In this document: positions 1 to 7,560 of the stretch, piece after piece | How positions within the stretch are numbered: position 1 is the first letter of the stretch | Layout: every line of letters starts with the position of its first letter | NCBI RefSeq assembly: GCF_000383955.1 | Contig: NZ_KB913013.1 | Coordinates: 3,801,694 to 3,865,693 of the forward strand | Length of the DNA: 64,000 nucleotides | Reading direction: 5' to 3' | DNA from: Rudanella lutea DSM 19387 | GTDB lineage: Bacteria > Bacteroidota > Bacteroidia > Cytophagales > Spirosomataceae | Position numbers and translations under genes: made by a program | Notes under the pieces: generated by a model | Database searches by the model: none | Told to the model about the DNA's origin: nothing | What the model saw: the letters and a program-made list of their open reading frames with translations, nothing else

Positions 1-1
1 G

Positions 2-292
2 CTGATGCCGCTCGTGGCCGAAAACGGCATGGACTGGATGTACGCCAACTGCTCGACCACGGCCCAGCGCGGTGCCCTCGACTGGTGGAAGCCATTCCGC
101 GACGCCACCAAGCCTGTATTTGAGCAACTCTACAACTCGGTAAAATCGCAGGAGCAGGCCGAAATCAGCATCACCCGCAACTCGCAGCCCGACTACCGCG
201 AGAAGCTGGAAGTTGAACTGGCCGAACTGCGCGACTCTGAAATGTGGCAGGCTGGTGCCGCCGTGCGCAACCTGCGCCCCGAGCGGAACTAA
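2..292 (+). CDS. ilvC: Ketol-acid reductoisomerase, C-terminal fragment
   Basis: The 5' part lies before the window. IlvC converts 2-acetolactate and 2-aceto-2-hydroxybutyrate to the dihydroxy acids of valine/leucine and isoleucine synthesis, using NADPH and Mg. The visible 95 or so residues hold the C-terminal knotted helical domain, with the conserved run MYANCSTTAQRGALDWW and an ending rich in charged residues. A terminator hairpin follows within 30 bp, so this is probably the last gene of an upstream ilv operon. With ilvA and the leu genes in this window it forms a branched-chain amino acid region. Identity is clear from the sequence. Confidence 0.93.
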   Translation: MMPLVAENGMDWMYANCSTTAQRGALDWWKPFRDATKPVFEQLYNSVKSQEQAEISITRNSQPDYREKLEVELAELRDSEMWQAGAAVRNLRPERN

Positions 293-317
293 GCCGTTTT
301 ATAAGGTATCGTTGATT

Positions 318-355
318 GGGTAGTAGCTGGTTAAGAGCCGGTTACTACCCTTTTT
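318..355 (+). terminator. Rho-independent terminator after ilvC
   Basis: GGGTAGTA (318-325) pairs with TACTACCC (343-350). The inner GCTGG/CCGGT pairing extends the stem, and a run of five T follows. Confidence 0.85.
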
Positions 356-392
356 GTTAGGCATACAGCAGATAAACAAGGCAGTACTTAAC

Positions 393-400
393 TAACTTTG
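393..400 (+). promoter_or_regulatory. Candidate -7 promoter element TAACTTTG
   Basis: It matches the Bacteroidota -7 consensus TAnnTTTG and lies about 50 bp before the small Cys-rich ORF, between a terminator and that ORF. No clear TTTG -33 box is seen at the expected distance. Confidence 0.4.
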
Positions 401-450
401 GAAACGACAGAAAATATAGAGGTACTGTAAGGGTAACAAGAGTCTGTTAC

Positions 451-558
451 ATGAATACCTCTCCTTATTATAAATGCCCGTACAGCGGCAGGCCGGTTAA
501 CGTCTGCGGCCACTGCAACCGTTCATGCAAAGGACGCATAATAAATAAATTTACATAA
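451..558 (+). CDS. Possible 35-residue Cys-rich microprotein
   Basis: Reading from ATG gives 35 residues with four Cys arranged C9-PYSG, CGHC (19-22) and C27, like half of a zinc ribbon, and a basic tail. It ends 2 bp before the start of the membrane protein gene and sits downstream of a candidate promoter, so the two may be co-transcribed. I do not recognise a family. The Cys spacing and the tight spacing to the next gene support a real gene; the short length argues for caution. An alternative is an untranslated leader. Confidence 0.35.
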   Translation: MNTSPYYKCPYSGRPVNVCGHCNRSCKGRIINKFT

Positions 559-560
559 CG

Positions 561-1199
561 ATGCGTAGGTATTCAGTTTTGCTGTGTGTAATTATCTCTG
601 TGCTTTTGCTGGTGATTGCCACCCTGCTTTATCCAGGCGGCTCAATCCTTGACAAAACGTCGGTTGGGTTTGACTGGTCGAAGAACTTTTTCAGCAATTT
701 GTTTTTAGCCAGAGCACTCAATGGAGACATAAACCCAGCCAGAATTTGGGCATTAGCCGGTATGGTCTTCAACTCCATCGGTTATTTACTTTTCTTTATT
801 CATACTTCACGAAAAATACCTCAAAAGCATTCGGCGATGGTTTTAAAACATATTGGCATTATAAACATGCTTTTTACTTTTCTCATTGCAACAGCCTGGC
901 ATGATATCATGGTGACGGTTTCGAGTACACTGAACATGCTTGGACTGTTTTATATCACGGTCTCTGTTTTAAGGACAAGACTTTATTGGTTAAAGGTTTT
1001 TTGCATTGGGAGCCTGCTTATCTTTTACTTCACTTTGTACCTATATGGGACAGGCGATTGGGGGTTGCTGGCTGTGATGCAGAAGGTTTCATTTCTTTGT
1101 TTTATGCTGTTTGTTTTGGCAATCGAATATGGCACGAGTCCCGAAGACTTTCAGCAAAACCAGTCTGACCACCAAACCATAAACGTGCCCAACCGCTAA
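561..1199 (+). CDS. Polytopic membrane protein of unknown function
   Basis: A 212-residue protein with about six hydrophobic helices, the first at residues 5-24. The general pattern (loop with SKNFFSNL after helix 1, short loops between later helices) resembles DUF998-type membrane proteins, but I cannot confirm the family. Base composition is clearly more AT-rich than the neighbouring biosynthetic genes, which hints at later arrival. It follows the small Cys-rich ORF with a 2 bp gap and is the only other gene between ilvC and ilvA. Confidence 0.7.
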   Translation: MRRYSVLLCVIISVLLLVIATLLYPGGSILDKTSVGFDWSKNFFSNLFLARALNGDINPARIWALAGMVFNSIGYLLFFIHTSRKIPQKHSAMVLKHIGIINMLFTFLIATAWHDIMVTVSSTLNMLGLFYITVSVLRTRLYWLKVFCIGSLLIFYFTLYLYGTGDWGLLAVMQKVSFLCFMLFVLAIEYGTSPEDFQQNQSDHQTINVPNR

Positions 1200-1346
1200 T
1201 CGCTGATAGGGGGCAATAGTGGTAAGCGAGATCCGCAATGCAACCTGAACGTCTGGCCGTTTTCCGTTGCTTAGGTAAGCACATTCTGACCAGAAATTGA
1301 GAAATTAGCACTTCATTCAACGAAGGCTCTGCGCTGACTTCTCGCT

Positions 1347-2609
1347 GTGATCGATTCCAATAATCAACCGCTCCCTGATCTGGACAATATTTACCTCGCG
1401 GCCGACCGGCTCCGGGGCGTGGCTACCCATACGCCGTTGCAGGAAAACCTGAACCTGTCGGACCGGTACGGGGCCAATATCTTTCTCAAGCGCGAAGACC
1501 TTCAGGTGGTTCGGTCGTACAAAATCCGGGGTGCGTACAACAAGATGGCGGCCCTCCCCAACGAGTCGCTGGCCAAGGGGGTGGTGTGCGCCAGTGCGGG
1601 CAACCACGCGCAGGGCGTAGCGTATGCGTGCCGCAAAATGGGTGTCAAAGGCATTATTTTCATGCCTACCACTACGCCCAACCAGAAGGTAAAGCAGGTG
1701 AAGCTGTTCGGGAAGGCATTTGTAGATGTGGAGCTGATTGGCGATACCTACGACGATGCCTACGCGGCCGCTAACCAGTACGTGCAAACCCACGACAGTA
1801 CGTTTGTGCACCCGTTCGACGATGTGCTCGTGATGGAGGGACAAGGCACCGTAGGGCTCGAAATCTTCAAAGACGCCAACTTCAAAATCGATTACGTCCT
1901 CATGGCTATCGGCGGGGGCGGGTTGGCGGCCGGCGTGTCGACGGTGTTTCGGCAGTTGAGCCCCAAAACCAGGCTCATCGGTGTGGAGCCGCTGGGGTCG
2001 CCTTCTATGAAAGTCTCACTGGAACAGGGCCATGTCGTCGCCCTCGACCATATCGACAAGTTTGTCGACGGGGCGGCCGTGAAACGCGTGGGCGATATTA
2101 CGTTCCAAATCTGCCGCCAGAATCTCGACCGGGTGGTGCTGGTGCCCGAGGGCAAAGTGTGCACGACCATTCTGCAACTTTACAACGAAGAGGCTATTGT
2201 GGCCGAGCCAGCCGGGGCGCTGTCTATTGCCGCGCTCGATTTGGTGAAAGACGAAATCCGGGGCAAAAACGTGGTGTGTCTGGTGGGGGGCGGCAACAAC
2301 GACATCACCCGCACCGAAGAAATTAAGGAACGGTCACTCCTATACGAAGGGCTCAAACACTACTTCATTATCCGGTTTCCGCAGCGGGCTGGGGCCTTCC
2401 GCGATTTTCTGAATGTGCTTGGCCCCTCCGACGATATTACCCGGTTCGAGTATGCCAAAAAGACCAATCGCGAAATGGGGCCGGCCGTAGTGGGTATCGA
2501 ACTGAAACACCGCGACGATTTTGAGCCATTGCTCCAGCGGATGCAGGCGCAGAACATCGTGTTTGAATACCTCAATGACCAACCGGATTTGTTCCAGTTT
2601 TTGATTTAA
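1347..2609 (+). CDS. ilvA: Threonine dehydratase (biosynthetic type, short C-terminal ACT-like domain)
   Basis: PLP enzyme that deaminates threonine to 2-oxobutyrate, the first committed step to isoleucine. The Schiff-base lysine is K59 in SYKIRGAYN, and the phosphate loop GGGGLAAG is at 189-196. Residues from about 330 form one ACT-like regulatory domain (RAGAFRDFLNVL), so the 420-residue protein is the shorter biosynthetic form and not the two-ACT E. coli form. The start is GTG: an in-frame TGA lies 10 bp upstream and there is no earlier ATG. The window also codes a citramalate synthase, giving a second route to 2-oxobutyrate. A repeat arm begins directly after the stop codon. Confidence 0.95.
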   Translation: MIDSNNQPLPDLDNIYLAADRLRGVATHTPLQENLNLSDRYGANIFLKREDLQVVRSYKIRGAYNKMAALPNESLAKGVVCASAGNHAQGVAYACRKMGVKGIIFMPTTTPNQKVKQVKLFGKAFVDVELIGDTYDDAYAAANQYVQTHDSTFVHPFDDVLVMEGQGTVGLEIFKDANFKIDYVLMAIGGGGLAAGVSTVFRQLSPKTRLIGVEPLGSPSMKVSLEQGHVVALDHIDKFVDGAAVKRVGDITFQICRQNLDRVVLVPEGKVCTTILQLYNEEAIVAEPAGALSIAALDLVKDEIRGKNVVCLVGGGNNDITRTEEIKERSLLYEGLKHYFIIRFPQRAGAFRDFLNVLGPSDDITRFEYAKKTNREMGPAVVGIELKHRDDFEPLLQRMQAQNIVFEYLNDQPDLFQFLI

Positions 2610-2612
2610 ATT

Positions 2613-2745
2613 TTTCGACAGGATTACAGGATGGGCAGGATTTTGTCTTGCGTGAAGGTTTTGACAGGGTTACAGGATGGGCAAGATTTTGTTTTGTATG
2701 TTGATTGAGAAGGTTTTGACAGGATTACAGGATGGACAGGATCTA
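2613..2745 (+). repeat. Left arm of gene-bearing palindrome (ACAGGAT octamer family)
   Basis: Three tandem copies (2617-2645, 2663-2691, 2718-2743) of a roughly 29 bp unit, itself made of degenerate octamers ACAGGATT/ACAGGATG. The copies are the reverse complement of the array at 3175-3276. Copy 3 matches the first right copy over about 36 nt with one mismatch; copy 1 matches the second right copy over 34 nt with one indel. Confidence 0.9.
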
Positions 2746-2750
2746 GTATG

Positions 2751-3125
2751 CTATGTGGATGAACGGACGCGGTATTTGCGTTTTACGCTTACACTTGACC
2801 CGAAATTAATTAGTAGTCCGATGTCAATACCCGTTGCGGTGAGGTAGTTCACAAGCTGGGCTTCGTGTTTTGGGTGAATCTGCTCCACGGCTTTCAACTC
2901 AATCAGAAGGCAGGATTCAACAAACAGGTCAGCCACAAAATCGCCCACAGGAACGCCCTTATATGTAACCGGAATAGGCACTTGGGCTTCTACGAACAGT
3001 CCGAGTTGTTGCAATTCGACCACCAACGCGTTTTCATACACTTTTTCCAAAAAGCCCGGACCCAATGTATTATGAACAGTGAAAGCAGCCCCTATAACCA
3101 ATTCAGTAAGTTCTTTATGAATCAT
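2751..3125 (-). CDS. GxxExxY family protein (PD-(D/E)XK nuclease superfamily)
   Basis: A 124-residue protein with the family signature GPGFLEKVYE near the N-terminus, then GDFVADLFVE and LLIELKA, which supply the D...ExK pattern of PD-(D/E)XK nucleases (the Pfam PDDEXK_3 group, from memory). The biochemical role of the family is unknown. I chose ATG at 3125 (MIHKELTEL) because the longer frame to 3299 only translates repeat DNA. The gene sits alone in the loop of a palindrome built from ACAGGAT repeats, between ilvA and an AraC gene on the other strand. That placement suggests a link with the repeats, as in REP-associated transposases; this is inference. Confidence 0.85.
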   Translation of the reverse strand: MIHKELTELVIGAAFTVHNTLGPGFLEKVYENALVVELQQLGLFVEAQVPIPVTYKGVPVGDFVADLFVESCLLIELKAVEQIHPKHEAQLVNYLTATGIDIGLLINFGSSVSVKRKYRVRSST

Positions 3126-3174
3126 ATAGAATGAAATAAAGCGATAAGAGTCCAAAAGTAACTCCTGGTGTACA

Positions 3175-3276
3175 AAAAAATCCTGTCCATCCTGTAATCC
3201 TGTCGAAACCTTCTCACAAGACAAAATCCTGCCCATCCTGTAAATCCTGTCAAAAAAGTAAATCCTGTCGAAAAAT
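3175..3276 (-). repeat. Right arm of gene-bearing palindrome (ACAGGAT octamer family)
   Basis: Copies at 3175-3211 and 3220-3256 and a partial copy at 3259-3276, inverted relative to the left arm. The arm ends at the base before the ATG of the AraC gene, so that gene's promoter or leader lies in repeat DNA. Confidence 0.9.
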
Positions 3277-4152
3277 ATGCTTCGCGTTCCGTCATCCATT
3301 CAGCCGAGTCAGTTTGAGACCTTACGTATCCGGCGGCCCGATGCCACCGAGATGACGTTTGTGGCGTACCGGAGCGACGTGTACCCCGAACGGAACGAAG
3401 TCTTTTTTGAAGAGCATGCCGTGATTGTGGTGCTGGAGGGCGAAAAAAAATTCAGCTCGCCCACGCAGGAGCTACACGTGCACAAAGGGCAGATTCTGTT
3501 TTTTCAGCGCGGCTGCTACTCCATGAACGAATCCATCGACACCAACTACAAAAGCCTGGTGTTTTTCGTCAACGAGAAGCTACTCAAGGAGTTTGTGAGT
3601 CAGCACCTCCCGGTATTTCAGTCGTCGTTTGCCTCCTCGTCGGAGCGCCCCTTGCCGGGCGAGGCTATTTTATCATTGGCTTCTTCACCGGCGTTTACCA
3701 CGTTTATTCAGTCGCTGTTGCCGTATTTTGGGGCCGATACGCCGTACCTGAACGAGTTGCTGCGGCTCAAATACCAGGAATTGCTGATTCATCTGCTCGA
3801 ACTCGACACTACCGGCCAACTGCGTGGTATCTTGCTCGATATTTACCAGGGCCAGAAAACCGACCTCGATTACCTAATGAATGCGTACCTGCTCAAGCCG
3901 TTGTCGATGAGTGAACTGGCCCGGTTGTCGGGGCGGAGCCTGTCGACGTTCAAGCGTGATTTCGAAAGCCATTTTCACACATCGCCGGGGCAATGGATGC
4001 GCCAGAAACGGCTCGAACACGCGCATTTTCTCCTGCGCAACACAACCAAAAACGTGTCGGAGGTCAGTATGGAGATCGGGTACGAAAGCGTGTCGCACTT
4101 TATCAAAGCCTACAAGCAACAGTACGGAGCCACGCCCAAGCGGGTAGGGTAA
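3277..4152 (+). CDS. AraC family transcriptional regulator
   Basis: A 291-residue regulator. The N-terminal half looks like a cupin-type sensor (VLEGEKKFSS, HKGQILFFQRG). The C-terminal 90 residues carry the two helix-turn-helix motifs of the AraC family: MSELARLSGRSLSTFKRDF, then VSEVSMEIGYESVSHFIKAY and the closing QQYGATPKR. The N-terminal part resembles ExsA-like AraC proteins common in Bacteroidota. The effector and targets are not visible. Its ATG directly follows the repeat array. A Crp-type regulator gene starts 24 bp downstream on the same strand, so the two may be co-expressed. Confidence 0.9.
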   Translation: MLRVPSSIQPSQFETLRIRRPDATEMTFVAYRSDVYPERNEVFFEEHAVIVVLEGEKKFSSPTQELHVHKGQILFFQRGCYSMNESIDTNYKSLVFFVNEKLLKEFVSQHLPVFQSSFASSSERPLPGEAILSLASSPAFTTFIQSLLPYFGADTPYLNELLRLKYQELLIHLLELDTTGQLRGILLDIYQGQKTDLDYLMNAYLLKPLSMSELARLSGRSLSTFKRDFESHFHTSPGQWMRQKRLEHAHFLLRNTTKNVSEVSMEIGYESVSHFIKAYKQQYGATPKRVG

Positions 4153-4176
4153 CCGTTGGGGCAAACCGCCAAACGT

Positions 4177-4755
4177 ATGCAAACAGAACTGCTGGACTTT
4201 GTGTCAAAGTTTGGCCTACTCACCCCGGCCGAAGCGGCCGAAATCGCCCGGCAAATACCCGTGCGCGTGGTCAGAAAAGGGAGCTATCTGCTGCGCGAAG
4301 GCGAGGTGGCCCAGGCGTGTTACTTTGTGCTGAAAGGCTGTGTACGGCAGTACCGGTTGCTGGACGGTATGGAAAAAACCACCGCGTTCTTCACCGAAGA
4401 GCAGGCCGTTGTCGATTTCAACAGCTACGCCAACCAGGTACCGTCGAGGTTCTACATGGTTTGTACCGAAGACTGCCTGCTGATTGAGGGGAGCCCGAAT
4501 CAGGAGCAGGCCATGTACAACCAGTTTCCGAAGTTGGTAGCCATCACGCGGGATATGATGGAACAAAACCTCGGGCAGATGCAGGACGAGTTTGCCACCT
4601 TTACGACCCTCTCGCCCGAAGAACGGTACAGGCATCTGCAAGAGCATCGGCCGGGTCTGTTACAACGCGTACCTCAGCATCAAATCGCGAGTTATCTGGG
4701 GGTTACGCCCGAGTCGCTGAGCCGAATCCGCAAACGGTTATTGACTAAAGCGTAG
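4177..4755 (+). CDS. Crp/Fnr family transcriptional regulator
   Basis: A 192-residue protein with an N-terminal cyclic-nucleotide-binding-type beta roll (VRKGSYLLREGEVAQACYFV, then CVRQYRL) and a C-terminal helix-turn-helix (QHQIASYLGVTPESLSRIRKRL). It lacks the full cAMP-binding signature and Fnr cysteines, as usual for the many Bacteroidota members of this family, so the ligand is unknown. An alternative TTG start at 4156 would add seven residues; ATG at 4177 (MQTELLDF) fits the family better. It lies just downstream of the AraC gene. Confidence 0.88.
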   Translation: MQTELLDFVSKFGLLTPAEAAEIARQIPVRVVRKGSYLLREGEVAQACYFVLKGCVRQYRLLDGMEKTTAFFTEEQAVVDFNSYANQVPSRFYMVCTEDCLLIEGSPNQEQAMYNQFPKLVAITRDMMEQNLGQMQDEFATFTTLSPEERYRHLQEHRPGLLQRVPQHQIASYLGVTPESLSRIRKRLLTKA

Positions 4756-4780
4756 CGGTTCCGGCGCCCGAAACGGTTGG

Positions 4781-5476
4781 CTATGCCTGCGTTGGCTTCG
4801 GTTTGCCTCCTCGTACCAGCAGCCAGATCCCAAAGCCCAGTTCGCCCACAATCATGGGCAGGCTCAGAATACCTTCGACGGTTGCCTTGTGGGTAGGGTA
4901 ATCATCCCAAAGCAGATTCGCCACGTTCGTGCTGAGGTAGCAGATTCCCGCCAGCCCCAGCAACCAACCCCAAACCGGGGGCACAAACCGAGCCCGGTAA
5001 ACCAGCACCCCCAATGCCAACAGGTGCGCCCCGAACACAATCAGCCCGGCCGACCAACCTAGGCTAAACTGCCCGAATAGACGCAGTATCGGCTCGCCCG
5101 GTACCTCGGCCGTCGGCGTTTGGGCATGGAGAAGGGGTACAATGGCGGTCAGGTGCATGAGCGCGGCTCCGAGCATGGCCGTGTACACCAGCCGCAAGCC
5201 GCTACTCCATAACGCAAGCCGCTGGTGGACGGGTTTAAGAAAGAGGTACAGCGCGCCCGACACCACAACATCGCAAAGCAAAACGACCCAGAAAGCGAGA
5301 ATGCCGGCCCGGAAAAGTGTTTCGGACAGGCGTAGCTGATGAACGGTAACGGGCGCGTTGCCTGGTACAAACAGGCTACTGAATACGTAGCCGTGGGCAA
5401 ATCCGGCCAGAAGGGCCATCAACACAATAGACCATCCGGCCAATAAAGCTAAGGAACGGGGCGTGATACGGAGCAT
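4781..5476 (-). CDS. DUF4386-like integral membrane protein
   Basis: About 231 residues with six predicted membrane helices. The first is SLALLAGWSIVLMALLAGF. The pattern RAGILAFWVVLLCDVVVSGALYLFL followed by the LRLVYT helix is typical of DUF4386 proteins, whose function is unknown. I start at ATG 5476 (MLRITPRS); the frame continues 99 bp further upstream but that stretch is basic, non-hydrophobic and unlike the family. It is convergent with the Crp-like gene (26 bp gap) and divergent from the lipoprotein gene. Confidence 0.75.
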   Translation of the reverse strand: MLRITPRSLALLAGWSIVLMALLAGFAHGYVFSSLFVPGNAPVTVHQLRLSETLFRAGILAFWVVLLCDVVVSGALYLFLKPVHQRLALWSSGLRLVYTAMLGAALMHLTAIVPLLHAQTPTAEVPGEPILRLFGQFSLGWSAGLIVFGAHLLALGVLVYRARFVPPVWGWLLGLAGICYLSTNVANLLWDDYPTHKATVEGILSLPMIVGELGFGIWLLVRGGKPKPTQA

Positions 5477-5668
5477 AATGGTTGGGGGTAACAACGAAAA
5501 CTGGTTGCAAAGTTGGGTCAGCCGCCGGGCCCGTGCATTGATGTTGGGTAAGAAACGCAACCCCCAACGTTTCATGGGCCCTAATGAGTAAGTACACCAA
5601 ATCGGGCGGTTTATGGGGCGGGTGGCGTCTCAACAATGTACCGCCAAAACCACTATCGGCTACCAATT

Positions 5669-6124
5669 ATGAAAGCACTGTTTCAACTGGCTTCTTTGTC
5701 TATTCTGCTACTCTCCTGTGGCCGTGAGCCCGATGGAGCACAGACCTCCAGCCCGGCGCTCGAAGGCACGTGGCAGCTTTTCCGGGCTACGCTGATCGAA
5801 AAAGGCGACACTACCGTGACCGACTACACCGGCAAAACATCGTTTATCAAGGTGATCAACGGCTCACATTTTGCCTTTTTGCAACACGGCCGAGACAAAG
5901 ACACCTCGGTTGCGTTTGCCGCTGGGGGAGGGCGCTACGAGCTGCGCGATAGTCTCTATACTGAGCACCTGGAGTACTGCAACGACCGCAATTGGGAAGG
6001 ACACGATTTTGCCTTCACCATTCGGATTAAAAACGATACGCTGGTGCAGCGGGGCGTCGAAAAGATCGAAAGCGCGGGCATCGACCGGTTGAACACGGAA
6101 GAATACGTGCGGGTAAAGCAATAG
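5669..6124 (+). CDS. Small secreted lipoprotein, lipocalin-like
   Basis: A 151-residue protein with a clear SPII signal, MKALFQLASLSILLLSCGRE, the lipobox Cys being at residue 17. The mature part begins with LEGTWQLFRATLIEKGDTT, a strand pattern seen in lipocalin-like Bacteroidota lipoproteins, and ends EEYVRVKQ. The start at the second ATG is chosen because it places the hydrophobic signal at the N-terminus. It is followed 12 bp later by an acetyltransferase gene on the same strand. Function unknown. Confidence 0.75.
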   Translation: MKALFQLASLSILLLSCGREPDGAQTSSPALEGTWQLFRATLIEKGDTTVTDYTGKTSFIKVINGSHFAFLQHGRDKDTSVAFAAGGGRYELRDSLYTEHLEYCNDRNWEGHDFAFTIRIKNDTLVQRGVEKIESAGIDRLNTEEYVRVKQ

Positions 6125-6136
6125 CCTCCTGATTCC

Positions 6137-6655
6137 ATGAACCGTCTGGTATTCGAAACGGAGCGCTTGCGACTCGAATCGCTGACCCTCGCCGATAGCC
6201 CGTTTATCGTCGAACTACTCAACACACCCGGTTGGCTCCAATACATCGGCGACCGTAACGTGCGCACGGAGCAACAGGCCGAAGAGTACCTGCGGCAGGG
6301 GCCGTTGAAAAACTACGAACGCTTCGGTTTTGGGCTGGGGCGGGTTACGCTCAAAGAAACCGGGGAGCCCATTGGCCTGTGTGGCTTTCTGCAACGCGAT
6401 TATCTCGAACACCCCGATATTGGCTATGCCTTACTGCCGGCTTTCGTCGGGCAGGGGTATGCCTATGAGGTGGCCCGGCAAGCCCTGGTTGTTGGGTTCG
6501 GTGAGCTTGGGCTACCCAAACTTCAGGCCATCACGCTACCGACCAATGTGCCTTCGGTTGGGTTGCTGAAACGACTGGGCTTCACGCTCGAATCTGAGCT
6601 GACCCGCGAAGGCGACGATACCCTGCTGCTGTTTGGTCTTTCGGCTACTCGTTAA
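6137..6655 (+). CDS. GNAT N-acetyltransferase, RimJ/RimL type
   Basis: A 172-residue acetyl-CoA-dependent N-acetyltransferase. It opens with LVFETERLRLESLTLADS, the usual RimJ/RimL start. The middle carries DIGYALLPAFVGQGYAYE, matching the acetyl-CoA-binding motif (Q/R-x-x-G-x-G/A). NVPSVGLLKRLGF gives the conserved late motif in which a neighbour residue contacts the cofactor. Family members modify ribosomal protein N-termini or small amines; the substrate here cannot be read. The 3' end overlaps the convergent nucleotidyltransferase gene by 11 bp. Confidence 0.9.
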   Translation: MNRLVFETERLRLESLTLADSPFIVELLNTPGWLQYIGDRNVRTEQQAEEYLRQGPLKNYERFGFGLGRVTLKETGEPIGLCGFLQRDYLEHPDIGYALLPAFVGQGYAYEVARQALVVGFGELGLPKLQAITLPTNVPSVGLLKRLGFTLESELTREGDDTLLLFGLSATR

Positions 6656-7109
6656 CACGCCGGAGATTATCTAGATCATTTTGATCGCGCGGGCGACCAG
6701 CTGCCTGTTTCGCACGCACTAGATGATGGTATTGAATGAGCCTGATCGGAATTCCTTCTATCTCTACATTTGTTGCTTCCTCGTAGGTCTCGGTAAAGGT
6801 TAAGCCTTTGATACTTGTAATAACATCAATGGCAACAGGTTGACGTCCGAAAGTGAAAACGTCAAAAGCAGGGTTGTGTAGAAAATTCTCTGCTGTCATA
6901 TCAAAGGTGGGCATTCCGAAAACAGAAAACGCATGACATAGGCGTTCGTAGTTTTCGGGTGTCTTATCCACCCAAATATCCATATCACCCGTAGTTCGGC
7001 TATACCCGTGTAGAATTACCGAGTAACCTCCTACGAGCACATAGCGCACATCACATTGGTGAAGAGCTCGTAAAAAGTCCTGAAAATCGTCATTGAACAG
7101 ATTGGCCAT
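6645..7109 (-). CDS. Nucleotidyltransferase-fold protein (DUF6036-like)
   Basis: A 154-residue protein with the start of a minimal nucleotidyltransferase fold: VLVGGYSVILHGYSRTTGDMD has the GG...S-x-T-x-D-x-D pattern, and AIDVITSIKG holds the later conserved Asp. It is therefore probably catalytic. Similar proteins act as the enzyme half of toxin-antitoxin or abortive infection pairs, but also occur as housekeeping proteins. Its start overlaps the end of a small upstream ORF by 20 bp, which indicates translational coupling. GC content is lower than that of the neighbours. Confidence 0.8.
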   Translation of the reverse strand: MANLFNDDFQDFLRALHQCDVRYVLVGGYSVILHGYSRTTGDMDIWVDKTPENYERLCHAFSVFGMPTFDMTAENFLHNPAFDVFTFGRQPVAIDVITSIKGLTFTETYEEATNVEIEGIPIRLIQYHHLVRAKQAAGRPRDQNDLDNLRRVNE

Positions 7110-7314
7110 GCTGGTGCGAATGTGATCGAGCCGAAAACGCCTGTCTATCCAGGCGGGGTGGGTGCTCTATAGAGTAGAGAAACGCAATACTGTTCAGATA
7201 AGCGGCTGCGCGCAACCGTTCTGCATAAGTAGCCGGTTGGCAGACGGCATGGTATTGCTCCGTTTGCTCGTGTGTTCCTGCATGGAAAGCAGTACGGTCT
7301 AATCGAAAGGACAT
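7090..7314 (-). CDS. Small protein coupled to nucleotidyltransferase gene
   Basis: A 74-residue protein with an internal duplication: RLDRTAF at residues 4-10 and RLDRQAF at 54-60, each followed by a His-rich segment, with a central helix (YAERLRAAAYLNSIAFL). Similar short proteins precede nucleotidyltransferase genes in related bacteria as far as I recall. The ATG at 7314 is preferred to a TTG 6 bp upstream. It overlaps the nucleotidyltransferase gene by 20 bp. An antitoxin or partner role is possible but not shown. Confidence 0.65.
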   Translation of the reverse strand: MSFRLDRTAFHAGTHEQTEQYHAVCQPATYAERLRAAAYLNSIAFLYSIEHPPRLDRQAFSARSHSHQHGQSVQ

Positions 7315-7317
7315 AAA

Positions 7318-7325
7318 CAAAGATA
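7318..7325 (-). promoter_or_regulatory. TATCTTTG -7 element touching the start codon
   Basis: On the minus strand TATCTTTG ends 3 bp before the ATG of the small partner gene (TATCTTTGTTTATG). If used, transcription would begin at or next to the start codon, giving a leaderless mRNA. Confidence 0.35.
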
Positions 7326-7560
7326 AGTACTTTATTTTGTACGGAATAGGAATGGTAGCACTAACAAAATCCTTCTGCCTGATTAACTATAAGTAGCCTA
7401 AGTGTATATTTATTGTTCGGTAAGCGCCTGATTAATAAATAGTTCTTTTATAGTTGCGTGTGTTTTTGCAATTTGTTTGCCATGGAAATGCCCGGCATGA
7501 TGCGTATAGACCGGGCCGACTCCTGTAAACCTAATCACCAACACGTAATAGGTAAAAGCC

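Noticed and set aside
1238-1300. Possible 20-residue leader peptide before ilvA
   Set aside because: It contains a few Leu, Val and Ile codons, but no terminator/antiterminator structure follows it.
3126-3299. 58-residue N-terminal extension of the GxxExxY gene
   Set aside because: It is translated ACAGGAT repeat and overlaps the AraC start; the family begins at MIHKELTEL.
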